The position numbers and the translations under genes are program-made. DNA of 64,000 nucleotides from JANPIX01 sp031425195. GTDB lineage: Bacteria; Pseudomonadota; Alphaproteobacteria; Rhodobacterales; Rhodobacteraceae. The notes beneath the pieces are model-generated. The model worked only from the letters and a program-made list of their open reading frames with translations. It had not been told where the DNA came from and searched no databases. Positions 51,544 to 60,600 of the stretch are shown one piece after another (positions within the stretch are counted from its first letter, which is position 1; each line of letters starts with the position of its first letter). The stretch is from contig JANPIX010000004.1 in NCBI GenBank assembly GCA_031425195.1, positions 1 to 64,000 on the forward strand, given 5' to 3'.

Positions 51544-53424
51544 TTACTCTCCCGCGGCAAGCCGGAAGGATGGCGGGGCGGACGCATCCGCAACCGGCCC
51601 TTCTTCGCCCTCGGCAGACTGCCTTTCCCACATCGCGGCATAGCGGCCCTGACGTGCCAGCAACGCGTCATGCGTGCCCTGTTCGACGATCCGGCCCTGT
51701 TCCAAAACCACGATCAGATCCGAATCGGCGATGGTCGACAAACGGTGCGCAATGGTCACCACGGTGCGCCCCTGCCCCATTTCCCGCAGGCTGTCTTGAA
51801 TGTCCCGTTCCGTCTGGGTGTCAAGTGCGCTCGTCGCCTCATCGAGCAGCAGGATCGGCGGGTTTTTCAACAACGTGCGCGCAATCCCCACGCGCTGCTT
51901 TTCCCCGCCCGACAGTTTCAGCCCGCGTTCGCCCACGGTGGTCATGTATCCGTCAGGCAGACTGGCGATGAAATCATGGATCTTCGCCGCCCGCGCCGCA
52001 CCTTCAACCTCGTCCTGCGTGGCGCCTGCCCGGCCATAAGCGATGTTATAGCCGATGGTGTCGTTGAACAGCACGGTGTCCTGCGGAACCACACCGATGG
52101 CATCATGCAAGCTCGCCTGCGTGACATCGCGCAGATCCTGCCCGTCGATGCAGATGGCCCCGCCCGTCACATCATAAAACCGGAACAACAACCGCCCGAT
52201 GGTCGATTTGCCCGATCCGGATGGGCCCACAAGCGCCACCTTCTGCCCCGCACCAACAGTCAGGCTCACGCCCTTCAGGATCGCGCGGTCAGCCTCATAG
52301 GCAAAGGTCACGTTGTCCAATGTGACGGCCCCGCCGCGCACCACAAGGGCGTTTGCACCGGGTTTGTCGTTCACTTCGGACGGCTGGTTCAGCAATCCGA
52401 ACATCTCGCCCATATCAACCAGCGCCTGCCGGATTTCCCGGTACACGGTGCCCAGAAAGTTCAACGGCAACGTAATCTGAATCATATAGGCGTTGACCAT
52501 GACGAAATCGCCCACTGTCAACTGGCCCGACTGCACCCCGAAGGCCGCCATGACCATGACGATCACAAGCCCCGTGGTAATCAGGAACGCCTGACCGAAA
52601 TTCAGGAAAGACAGGGAATAGCCGGTCTTGACCGCAGCCGTCTCATAAGCCGCCATTGCACTGTCATAACGCGCAGCCTCGCGCCCTTCGGCGCTGAAGA
52701 ACTTGACCGTTTCGTAATTGAGCAGACTGTCGATGGCCTTCTGGTTGGCATCGGTGTCCTGATCGTTCATCTGGCGACGAACCTTGACCCGCCATTCCGT
52801 GACGCGAAAGGTGAACATCACATAGATGGTGATCGTGATCACAACCACCGCCATGTACTGCCAGCCGAACACGACCCAGAAGATGATCGATACCATCGAC
52901 AACTCAAGGATCAGCGGCCCGATCGACAACAGCATGAACCGCAACAGGAAATCGACGCCCTTGACCCCCCGCTCGATGATCCGGCTCAGACCGCCCGTCT
53001 TGCGCGTGATGTGATAGCGCAGCGAAAGCCTGTGAATATGCGTGAATGTTTCCAGCGCCAACTGCCGCAGCGCGCGCTGCCCCACCCGCACGAACACCAC
53101 ATCGCGCAATTCGTTGAACGCTATCGACCCCAGCCGCGCAACGCCGTAAGCTACCGTCAGACCCACTGCCGTCAACGCAATCAGCATGGCCCCCGAAGGC
53201 GTATCCCCGGCAAGCGCATCGACGGCGGCCTTGTACAGAAACGGCGTGAGGACCGAAATGATCTTTGCCGCCACCAGCATCAACAGCGAAATCACGACCC
53301 GCCGCTTGACCCACGTCTGACCGGGCGGCCAGAGGTAAGGGATCACCCGGCGGATGGTCTGAAGTCCGCTCGCCGGGCGTTGGCCCGATGGGGATGCCGG
53401 GGCGGATGGGTTTGGTGCGCGCAT
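51544..53424 (-). CDS. Atm1-like ABC exporter (fused permease and ATPase)
   Basis: 626 residues. Six membrane helices (about 40-340), then an ATPase with Walker A GPSGSGKST, Q-loop VVPQDTVLFNDTIGYNIAYG, signature LSGGEKQR and Walker B ILLLDEATSALD. DSLLNYETVKFFSAEGREAA in the transmembrane part is characteristic of the Atm1/ABCB7 branch, which exports glutathione-linked sulfur or metal species. It is divergent from an ArsR gene with cysteine pairs (101-base gap), which suggests metal- or sulfur-responsive control, though this is inference. Confidence 0.9.
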   Translation of the reverse strand: MRAPNPSAPASPSGQRPASGLQTIRRVIPYLWPPGQTWVKRRVVISLLMLVAAKIISVLTPFLYKAAVDALAGDTPSGAMLIALTAVGLTVAYGVARLGSIAFNELRDVVFVRVGQRALRQLALETFTHIHRLSLRYHITRKTGGLSRIIERGVKGVDFLLRFMLLSIGPLILELSMVSIIFWVVFGWQYMAVVVITITIYVMFTFRVTEWRVKVRRQMNDQDTDANQKAIDSLLNYETVKFFSAEGREAARYDSAMAAYETAAVKTGYSLSFLNFGQAFLITTGLVIVMVMAAFGVQSGQLTVGDFVMVNAYMIQITLPLNFLGTVYREIRQALVDMGEMFGLLNQPSEVNDKPGANALVVRGGAVTLDNVTFAYEADRAILKGVSLTVGAGQKVALVGPSGSGKSTIGRLLFRFYDVTGGAICIDGQDLRDVTQASLHDAIGVVPQDTVLFNDTIGYNIAYGRAGATQDEVEGAARAAKIHDFIASLPDGYMTTVGERGLKLSGGEKQRVGIARTLLKNPPILLLDEATSALDTQTERDIQDSLREMGQGRTVVTIAHRLSTIADSDLIVVLEQGRIVEQGTHDALLARQGRYAAMWERQSAEGEEGPVADASAPPSFRLAAGE

Positions 53425-53470
53425 TGCTGCCTCGATCAGGTGGCTGTGGTTTGGGGTTTTCCCCGCGTGG

Positions 53471-53500
53471 TTGACACCGCTCTAACCATTCGGGCATAAC
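53471..53500 (+). promoter_or_regulatory. Promoter of the ArsR gene
   Basis: A perfect -35 element TTGACA (53471-53476) and a -10-like CATAAC (53495-53500; 4 of 6 matches) are 18 bases apart. The ArsR start is 26 bases further on. Just after the -10 element, TTCA-AGAG-TTCA repeats could form part of an operator. Confidence 0.55.
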
Positions 53501-53525
53501 TGTTCAAGAGTTCATGAGGTATTGA

Positions 53526-53909
53526 ATGATGGAGCGACGATCCGCCCTTGCCGCCCTGTCTGCCATGGCGAACGACGCCCGGCTTGATTTGCTGCGCCTG
53601 CTCCTGCGCCACGGGCCGGATGGAATGGCGGCGGGCGATATCGGGCGGGCCCTCGGCCATTCGGCATCACGCCTGTCGTTTCATCTTGCCGCGCTGGAGC
53701 AGGCAGGGCTGATCCAGTCCCGCCGCGACAGCCGCAACATGATCTATTCGGCCAACCCCTCGGGTCTGGGGGGCATCCTGTCTTTTCTGCTGAAAGATTG
53801 TTGTCTGGATCATCCCGACGTTATGGCCTGCTGCCGCGCATCGTCGCAAAGCGCCGGGCATTCAGAAACAGACACTGTCGACCTGATCATGGCATCTCGG
53901 GCATCGTGA
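53526..53909 (+). CDS. ArsR-family regulator with C-terminal cysteine pairs
   Basis: 127 residues. Winged helix-turn-helix of the ArsR family: ALSAMANDARLDLLRLLLRH, then the recognition region ALGHSASRLSFHLAALEQAG and the wing SRRDSRNMIYSAN. Two Cys-Cys pairs (Cys92-Cys93 and Cys102-Cys103) sit in KDCCLDHPDVMACC on the C-terminal side, a plausible metal- or sulfur-sensing site; canonical ELCVCDL is absent. It is divergent from the Atm1-like exporter. GAGGT precedes the two adjacent ATG codons. Its last 23 bases overlap the convergent LysM gene. Confidence 0.88.
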   Translation: MMERRSALAALSAMANDARLDLLRLLLRHGPDGMAAGDIGRALGHSASRLSFHLAALEQAGLIQSRRDSRNMIYSANPSGLGGILSFLLKDCCLDHPDVMACCRASSQSAGHSETDTVDLIMASRAS

Positions 53910-55140
53910 ACACCTGACCCGGATAGATCAGGTCGGGGTTCCTGATCTTGTCGCGATTGGCCTCGAACACCTGCACATACATCACCCCATCGCCGTAACT
54001 GTCGCGGGCGATCTTCCACAGGCTGTAACCGGGCTGCACCGTCATGGTGATCGGCGCCGTTCCTGCCGACGCAACCTGATCTTCGGCGGCGGCTGTTACC
54101 GCCACGGGCTGATCCGCCAACGTAACGGGCGACGGTTCTTCCGCCACCGGCACGGCTGCGTCATTGACAACTGGCTTTGCTTCTGGCGCGGCGGGTGCCT
54201 CGGAACTGGCCACCAGGGCGGCCACCGTTTCACGTTTGAACGGCGTTTCAAACCGCGACACGACCTTGCCATCTGCGCCCAGCACATCGGCGCGCAGCGT
54301 ATAAAGCCCGGGTGCCACATCCGGCAATGTCAGTGACCAAGGCCCGGCCTCGGGTGCCGTGAACGTGGCAAGTTCCGAATTATCCAGATACAGCCGCACG
54401 AACGCCCCCGGCGCGGCCTGCCCGGACAGTTGCACCGCCCCGTCAGGCGCATAGGAAATCACGTCGATCGACACCGGCATCGCCCCGCCCGCATCTTCTG
54501 CGGCAGCGGGCTGCTGCAGGACGCTCGCCCCGCTTTCCGTCAACAACAAGGCGGCGGGTTCGGCAGGTTCAGGTTCGGCCTGCGGCGGCTCGGCCCTCTG
54601 CGGTTCGGCGGGTGCCGGTTCGGCTTCCGCCACCTCCATAGCCCCGGCAATGGGGGCCAAGGCGACACTGTCCGCCGACGCCAGCGCCGTCCCGTCGGGC
54701 AAGACGGCCTGCAATGTCATCAGCCGTGGCAAGTCTGACCCCGGAAGATCGAACAGCGCGGCAAAGCTGCCATTTTCATTCACCGTTTCCGTGGCAACGG
54801 GAACACCGTCCACCATCACCTGCAACGTGGCCCCGGCAGGCCCCTGCCCGGCAACCAGCGCTGAGCCATCCGGTTCGACCCGGACCGTATCGAAACTTGG
54901 CATGGGGGCAGGTTCGGGTGCTGCGGGCGTCGGATCAACAACGGGCGCAGCCTCGGTCGGCTTCTCGACCATCGCAGCATTTTCCGCAACCACAGGTGCT
55001 GTGATCGCCGCAGGGTCTGCCATCGGCACCGCAACCTCGTCCCGCTGAAGCCGCAACGCCAGAACACCCGCTGCGGCCACGGCAAAGACGCCTGCCCCAA
55101 TCCAGAAACCCGCGAAGCCCGATTTTTCCTCAGCCATCAT
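53887..55140 (-). CDS. LysM-domain membrane-anchored protein with Ig-like repeats
   Basis: 417 residues. A short cytoplasmic start (MMAEEKSGFAG) leads to one membrane helix (about 11-30). Then comes a long Pro/Ala/Glu-rich spacer with two beta-sandwich-like segments (VRVEPDGSALVAGQGPAGAT and ISYAPDGAVQLSGQAAPGAF). The C-terminal LysM domain (TVQPGYSLWKIARDSYGDG to YPGQVFTMPEMP) binds peptidoglycan. It probably tethers the cell wall to the inner membrane. GGGG precedes the ATG at 55140; the next ATG (55137) is equally possible. It is divergent from the LOG-family gene. Confidence 0.85.
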   Translation of the reverse strand: MMAEEKSGFAGFWIGAGVFAVAAAGVLALRLQRDEVAVPMADPAAITAPVVAENAAMVEKPTEAAPVVDPTPAAPEPAPMPSFDTVRVEPDGSALVAGQGPAGATLQVMVDGVPVATETVNENGSFAALFDLPGSDLPRLMTLQAVLPDGTALASADSVALAPIAGAMEVAEAEPAPAEPQRAEPPQAEPEPAEPAALLLTESGASVLQQPAAAEDAGGAMPVSIDVISYAPDGAVQLSGQAAPGAFVRLYLDNSELATFTAPEAGPWSLTLPDVAPGLYTLRADVLGADGKVVSRFETPFKRETVAALVASSEAPAAPEAKPVVNDAAVPVAEEPSPVTLADQPVAVTAAAEDQVASAGTAPITMTVQPGYSLWKIARDSYGDGVMYVQVFEANRDKIRNPDLIYPGQVFTMPEMP

Positions 55141-55234
55141 CCAATTCCCCGGCCCGGACGCTCCCCGCCCCTTTTCTTTCCAACAGGAACCCCGATATTC
55201 AACGCCAAAGCAACACTTTTCCAAAGGTTTTCTG

Positions 55235-55798
55235 ATGCTGCAGTCCATTTGTGTATTCTGCGGCTCGCGCCCCGGTCACAAGGCCGATCATGTTCTGGCC
55301 GCACAGGCCGTCGGGCGGATCATCGCGGCGCACGGCTGGCGGCTGGTCTATGGCGCGGGCGATGTCGGCCTGATGGGCGAGGTTGCCCGCAGCGCCATTG
55401 GCGCGGGCGCATCCAGCCTTGGGGTGATCCCGGTTCACCTGATGGGGCGCGAACAGGGCAAGCGCGATCTGACGCAACTTGTGATCACCGAAGACATGCA
55501 CGAACGCAAGAAGGTCATGTTCATGAATTCGGATGCCATCGTGGTCCTGCCGGGCGGCGCAGGCAGCCTTGACGAATTTTTCGAGGTTTTGACCTGGGCG
55601 CAGATTGGCCTGCATGGCAAGCCCGTCTATCTTCTCGATGTCGCGGGATACTGGCAGCCGCTTGTTACCCTGATCGATCACATCATCGCCGAGGGGTTTG
55701 CCGATCCGTCTCTGCGCGGGCATTTCGGTGTGGTGCGGGATGTGGCTGCCCTTGAACAGCACCTGACGGCAGCATTGAACCCACCTGCCAGCGCATGA
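55235..55798 (+). CDS. LOG-family nucleotide phosphoribohydrolase (TIGR00730)
   Basis: 187 residues. A Rossmann-like fold; relatives cleave cytokinin riboside 5'-monophosphate or AMP to free base and ribose 5-phosphate. Motifs are slightly off the textbook forms: VYGAGDVGLMG (usually YGGG) and LPGGAGSLDEFFE (usually PGGxGTxEE), so Ser and Asp replace Thr and Glu in part of the substrate loop. FCGSRPG opens the protein. AAAGG precedes the ATG. The stop codon overlaps the sodB terminator. The exact substrate is uncertain. Confidence 0.88.
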   Translation: MLQSICVFCGSRPGHKADHVLAAQAVGRIIAAHGWRLVYGAGDVGLMGEVARSAIGAGASSLGVIPVHLMGREQGKRDLTQLVITEDMHERKKVMFMNSDAIVVLPGGAGSLDEFFEVLTWAQIGLHGKPVYLLDVAGYWQPLVTLIDHIIAEGFADPSLRGHFGVVRDVAALEQHLTAALNPPASA

Positions 55799-55826
55799 AA
55801 AAGCCCGCCAGATTGCTCTGGCAGGC
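55798..55826 (-). terminator. Intrinsic terminator of sodB
   Basis: Stem arms 55803-55812 and 55817-55826 (one mismatch) with a TTGC loop, followed on the minus strand by five T (complement of 55798-55802). It lies just past the sodB stop at 55848 and overlaps the LOG-gene stop. The plus strand lacks a T run. Confidence 0.85.
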
Positions 55827-55847
55827 CCTCATTCCGGCAGTCCGCAG

Positions 55848-56450
55848 TTACATGCGGGCGGCGACGGCTTCCCAGTTCACCAGTTTGTCCAGGAAGTTGG
55901 TCAGATAAGCCGGGCGCTTGTTGCGGAAATCGATGTAGTAGGAATGTTCCCACACATCACAGCCCAAAAGCGCCGATTGCCCGTGGCACAACGGATTGAC
56001 GCCATTTTCGGTCTTGGTGATCTTCAGCGCACCGTCCTGATCCTTGACCAGCCACGCCCAGCCCGACCCGAACTGACCGGCCCCTGCAGCGGCGAAGTCT
56101 TCCTTGAACTTCGCGACCGACCCGAACGCTTCGGTCAGCGCCCGTTCAAGATCGCCCGGCATCGCCTTGGCTTCACCCGGACCCATCACTTCCCAGAACA
56201 GGTTGTGGTTCCAGGCCTGACTTGCGTTGTTGAAGATGTCGTTCTGTGCCACGGCACCCGGGGCATAGGTGCCCTTGACGATCTCTTCCAGGCTTTTGCT
56301 TTCCCACTCGGTCCCGGCAATCAGCTTGTTGCCGTTGTCGACATAGGCCTTGTGGTGAATGTCGTGGTGAAATTCGAGCGTTTCGCGCGACATGCCAAGC
56401 GGCGCAAGGGCGTCATGCGAATAGGGCAGATCAGGAAGCGTAAAGGCCAT
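55848..56450 (-). CDS. sodB: Superoxide dismutase (Fe/Mn type)
   Basis: 200 residues, the usual length. It dismutates superoxide in the cytoplasm. The first metal ligand is His28 in ETLEFHHDIHHKAYVDN; others lie in QAWNHNLFWEVM and DVWEHSYYIDFRN. The residues GQFGSGWAWLV and the Gln-containing GQSALLG region are closer to iron-type enzymes, but metal choice cannot be fixed from sequence alone. It is monocistronic: an intrinsic terminator follows, and the gene upstream has its own control region. Confidence 0.95.
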   Translation of the reverse strand: MAFTLPDLPYSHDALAPLGMSRETLEFHHDIHHKAYVDNGNKLIAGTEWESKSLEEIVKGTYAPGAVAQNDIFNNASQAWNHNLFWEVMGPGEAKAMPGDLERALTEAFGSVAKFKEDFAAAGAGQFGSGWAWLVKDQDGALKITKTENGVNPLCHGQSALLGCDVWEHSYYIDFRNKRPAYLTNFLDKLVNWEAVAARM

Positions 56451-56550
56451 GGCGGCACTCCTTCAAATGGGGATGGTTGCCCCTGAATAAGGGTGCAAAG
56501 CGTGCCAAGGTCAAGGGCAACAGCGCAACTCTGCCGTCAGTGCTGGCGCG

Positions 56551-56955
56551 TCATTTCACAGTGCAGCTTCCGCGCGCGGAAAAATCGTTGCTGTAATTCA
56601 AGGGCTTGGCGATGACAGACACCGCACCCGTCGCCTTTATGTAAGTCGCGCGATAGGCGAACCGCGGGGCCACCTGTTGCGCCTTGTTCTTGATCTGCGG
56701 CAGGTCCCAGGTGAACGTGATGCGCTTTGCGTTGTCGACGGAAACCTTGCCTTCGACAGGCTTGCCAAAGAAATGGTCGATGATCCCGTCGTTGACCAGA
56801 ACAGTTCCGGTTGCGGCGTCATGCGCAATGACAATCTGGCTTGCAACCCACTGCTGGGTGTTGGCCACATCCAGCGCGCAGTTGTAAACGGTCGGGGCGG
56901 CAAACACGGGGGTTACAGTCAGGGCCAGAAGGCCGGCGGTGACAAGTCGAAGCAC
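56551..56955 (-). CDS. Small exported protein of unknown function, GTG start inside a hairpin
   Basis: 134 residues. A clear signal peptide (MLRLVTAGLLALTVTPVFAA) precedes a mature domain of about 114 residues with two cysteines (YNCALDV and RGSCTVK), possibly disulfide-bonded, and a beta-rich pattern (TGTVLVNDGIIDHFFGKPVE, RITFTWDLPQIKN). I do not recognise a family. The start is GTG at 56955 with an AGGAG site 8 bases before it. Both lie in a potential nested hairpin, so translation may be regulated. A 7-bp inverted repeat stands further upstream. Confidence 0.75.
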   Translation of the reverse strand: MLRLVTAGLLALTVTPVFAAPTVYNCALDVANTQQWVASQIVIAHDAATGTVLVNDGIIDHFFGKPVEGKVSVDNAKRITFTWDLPQIKNKAQQVAPRFAYRATYIKATGAVSVIAKPLNYSNDFSARGSCTVK

Positions 56956-56990
56956 TCTTTACTCTCCTATTGGTTTTAATAGGCAAGAGT
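56954..56990 (-). promoter_or_regulatory. Nested hairpin covering ribosome binding site and GTG start
   Basis: On the minus strand, ACTCTT (56985-56990) pairs with AAGAGT (56954-56959), and inside it CCTATT (56978-56983) pairs with AATAGG (56966-56971) around a loop AAAACC. The AGGAG site (56964-56968) is half in the inner stem, and the outer stem includes the first two bases of the GTG start. The pairing was read by eye; no folding was computed. Confidence 0.55.
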
Positions 56991-57004
56991 TCACAACCCT
57001 GAAT

Positions 57005-57023
57005 GCTTTGCAACGGGCAAAGC
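57005..57023. promoter_or_regulatory. 7-bp perfect inverted repeat upstream of the small exported protein
   Basis: GCTTTGC-AACGG-GCAAAGC. It lies 50-68 bases before the GTG start at 56955 and 58 bases past the soxG stop. No T run follows on either strand, so it is more likely an operator or mRNA hairpin than a terminator. Confidence 0.45.
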
Positions 57024-57080
57024 CAACTGACCAACTCAATTGCAGTTAAAGGTGTCGCGTCGCTGTTTTTTGATGCAACC

Positions 57081-57632
57081 TCAATCCAGTGTGCTGCCGT
57101 GCTCTGCCGAATGGGTCAAAAGCGCCATCACATAGGCCGCGACGGATCTGAAACAGACCAAAGTAAACCCGTCCGCGTCGCGCCAGATGGCGCAGGCAAC
57201 CTGTGCCGCCCGGGTGCGCCGCAGTTCGCCCACCGGCAATTTGTCCAGATCGACCGGGCAGATCTTGCGGATCACCTGATCCGCCTTTTCCCCGCCAATG
57301 CGGAACACCGCCCGCGCATCCGACACATCGACGGCATGGTGATGCGCGGACCCCATCTTGGCACCCAATGCCACCAGCGATTTTTCGACATCACCATAAG
57401 GCAGGATCAACAGATATTCGTCCGGCGACATCCAAGCCGCCGACTTGCCCTCCTGATGCAAGATCTGCCGCAGTCCCGGAACCTTGGTCCCGGTGACGGC
57501 CTTGATGGCCGCCGCCAACCCCTTTGCGTCCGGTTTGGCACGCAACGAGATCATGCCAACTGGCCCGATCTCACGGATGGCGGCGAAACCGTCAAAACTG
57601 GCCCCCGACAGGGCGCTGATGGCATTAGACAT
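57081..57632 (-). CDS. soxG: Sarcosine oxidase gamma subunit
   Basis: 183 residues, normal for SoxG. The protein has the family's GcvT-like fold features: IREIGPVGMISLRAKPD, WMSPDEYLLILPYGD, HHAVDVSDARAVFRIGGEKA and KICPVDLDKLPVGELRRTRA. It is one of the four subunits of heterotetrameric sarcosine oxidase. The start at 57632 overlaps the soxA end by 8 bases; an in-frame extension to 57701 is not family-like. It is the last gene of the sox locus. Confidence 0.93.
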   Translation of the reverse strand: MSNAISALSGASFDGFAAIREIGPVGMISLRAKPDAKGLAAAIKAVTGTKVPGLRQILHQEGKSAAWMSPDEYLLILPYGDVEKSLVALGAKMGSAHHHAVDVSDARAVFRIGGEKADQVIRKICPVDLDKLPVGELRRTRAAQVACAIWRDADGFTLVCFRSVAAYVMALLTHSAEHGSTLD

Positions 57633-60600
57633 TCTGTTGCGCCCCTTCCTTGTCATAAAACACCGGGTCGACGATGCGCGCCTGCACCTCGCCCCCGCCA
57701 ACCTTGGGGAAACGCACGGTCTGCCCCATCCGCTTCGGGCCGTTCAGCACCAGTCCCATCGCGATGCCACGTTTTAACGTCGGGCTGTAATAGGTTGATG
57801 TCACACGCCCTTCGGTGTTTCGTTGCCCGTTTGCATTGACCCCGTCCGCCACCGCAATCGCACCATCCGGAATAACCGATCCGTCCAGCGTTTCCAGACC
57901 AACCAGTTTCCACCGATCCGGATTTGCCAGAAACGTCCGCTCTTGCCCGCGCTTGCCCAGAAAGTCAGCCTTCTTTTTGGAAATCGCCCAATCCAGCCCA
58001 AGGTCTTGCGGAATGATCGTGCCGTCGGTTTCGTCACCGATCATGATGAAACCCTTTTCGGCCCGCAGAATATGCAGTGCCTCGGTGCCATAAGGCATGA
58101 TGCCAAATTCCGCCCCCGCCGCCAGACAGGCCTGCCAGAAGGCCAAACCTTCACCGGCCGGAACGGCAATTTCATAGGACAGTTCGCCCGAAAAACTGAT
58201 GCGATAGACCCGAACGCGGAACCCCGCGAGCGTGCCATCCGCCCATTGCATGAAGGGCAGCGTCTCTTTCGACACGTCCATACTGCCAAGCCGTTCCAGC
58301 ACCTTCCGCGCGTTGGGGCCGACAACAGCCACCTGCGCATATTGCTCTGTCACGTTGGCGACATAGACCTGCCAGTCCCACCATTCGCATTGCAGCCAGT
58401 CTTCCATCCAGCCGTGAATCCGGTCTGCCCCGCCACTGGTCGTATGGCAAAGCCAGGCATCTTCCCCGATGCGGGCGACAACGCCATCATCCGACAGAAA
58501 CCCCTGTTCGTTGCACATCAGCCCATAGCGGCATTTCCCGATGGGCAGCGTGCTCATCACATTGGTATACAGCATGTCCAGAAAACGGCCCGCATCCGGC
58601 CCCTTGACGATGATCTTGCCCAGCGTCGATGCGTCGAGCAGCCCCGCCTTTTCGCGCACGTTCAGAACTTCGCGGTGCACGGCCTGTTCGTGGCTTTCGC
58701 CACTCCGGGGATAGCAATAAGCACGCCGCCACAGGCCGACAGGCTCCATGTAAGCACCCTGCGCCATATGCCAGTCATGCATCGGCGTCTGGCGCAGCGG
58801 CTGAAAGATATCGCCCCGCGCCTCACCCGCCAGCGCGCCCAGTGTCACCGGCGTGTAAGGCGGGCGGAAGGTGGTGGTCCCCACCTGCGGGATCGCCACA
58901 TTCAATGCATCAGAAAGCACCGCCAAACCGTTGATGTTGCTCAGCTTCCCCTGATCGGTCGCCATGCCAAGCGTGGTGTAACGCTTGGTATGCTCCACAC
59001 TTTCATAGCCTTCGCGGGCGGCCAGTTGCACGTCTGAAACCTTGACGTCGTTCTGATAGTCGAGCCACATTTTCGCACGAAGCGCCATGCCAGCACCCTG
59101 CGGCATCACCCAGATACCGGGGATCACGCCATCTCCCGCCATCGGCTGTACCGCGGCGGGAATGGCCGCCGGAATCGCGGCAAAGCCGCCCATCTGCAAG
59201 GCTTGGGCCGCCGCGCGCGTGGCGTCGGCCATCACCTGATCCGTCGCAAGAACGCCATTCGCCGAACCCAGGGCCATCACCATGGCAGACCCGTCATGGT
59301 TCAGCGGCGGGCGCGCCGCATCGGGGCGGAAGGCCGAAATAGCATCGTCCCAAACCAGTTTGCCGCCACAATGGCTCCACAAATGAACCACCGGCGACCA
59401 CCCGCCGGACATGGCCACAGCCTCGCACGGCATGTCATGCAGCGCCGTGCCTTCACCCGCCTGCGTGCAGATCGACACGCCCGTCACCCGCTTGCCACCC
59501 TTGACCTTGGAAATGGCGTGCCCGACCTCGACACGGATGCCAAGACTGCGGGCGTGATCGACCACCGGCCCCGACACCTCCGCACGCGCATCCAGTATCA
59601 CGGGGACCACCACCCCCGCGCGGTGCAACGCAAACGCCGTGAGATAGGCGTCGTCATTGTTGGTCACCACGACAGTGCGATCACCCGGAGACACGGCAAA
59701 ATTCACCACATAGTCGCGCACCGACGCGGCGAGCATGACGCCCGGCACATCGTTCCCCGCAAACGACAAGGGCCGCTCGATCGCCCCCGTCGCCGTCAGT
59801 ATCCGCCCTGCCCGTATGCGCCACAACCGCTGTTTCGGGCGGCCATCGCCCGGCGTGTGATCAGCCACATGTTCATCGGCCAGAACATAGCCATGGTCAT
59901 AGATGCCGGCCCCCGTTGTCCGTGCCTTCATCGTCACGTGGGGCATGGCAAGCAGGGTGGACACCGTATCCGCCACCCAGGCATCCGCGGGCTTGCCGTC
60001 AATCTCCACCCCGTCGACAGGCGCGCGGCCGCCCCAGTGCGGGGTCTGTTCCAGAACGATCACCCGTGCCCCGGCCTGCCCGGCCACAAGGGCCGCCTGC
60101 AACCCGGCAATACCCCCCCCCACGATCAGAATGTCGCAAAACGCATAGGCCTGTTCATAACGGTCCGCATCGCGATCCCTGGGCGCGCGGCCCAGACCGG
60201 CAGATTTCCGGATGATCGGTTCGAAAACGTGTTTCCAGAATGCACGCGGATGGATGAACGTCTTGTAATAAAATCCCGCCGGCAAAAACCGCGCCAGCGT
60301 GTTGTTGATCACACCGACATCGAATTCAAGGCTTGGCCAATGGTTCTGGCTTGCCGCATCCAGCCCGTCAAACAGCGGTGTCGTCGTGGCACGCTGGTTC
60401 GGTTCCAGCCGCGCGCCCTGCCCCAGATTGACAAGGGCGTTCGGTTCTTCGGGGCCAGCGGCCACAATGCCGCGCGGGCGGTGATACTTGAAACTCCGCC
60501 CCACCAGCATCTGATCATTGGCAAGCAGCGCCGAGGCCAGGGTATCGCCCGCAAAGCCGCGCAGGCGCTTGCCGTTGAACGTGAACTCAAAAGCAGTGGA

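Noticed and set aside
51406..53499. Long open frame on the plus strand (about 700 codons)
   Set aside because: It is antisense to the Atm1-like exporter, whose ATPase motifs are all intact; the plus-strand product is His/Gln/Arg-rich without domains.
53502..53513. GTTC-GTTC direct repeat upstream of the ArsR gene
   Set aside because: The spacer is 4 bases, so it is not an SOS box. It may be part of an ArsR operator instead.
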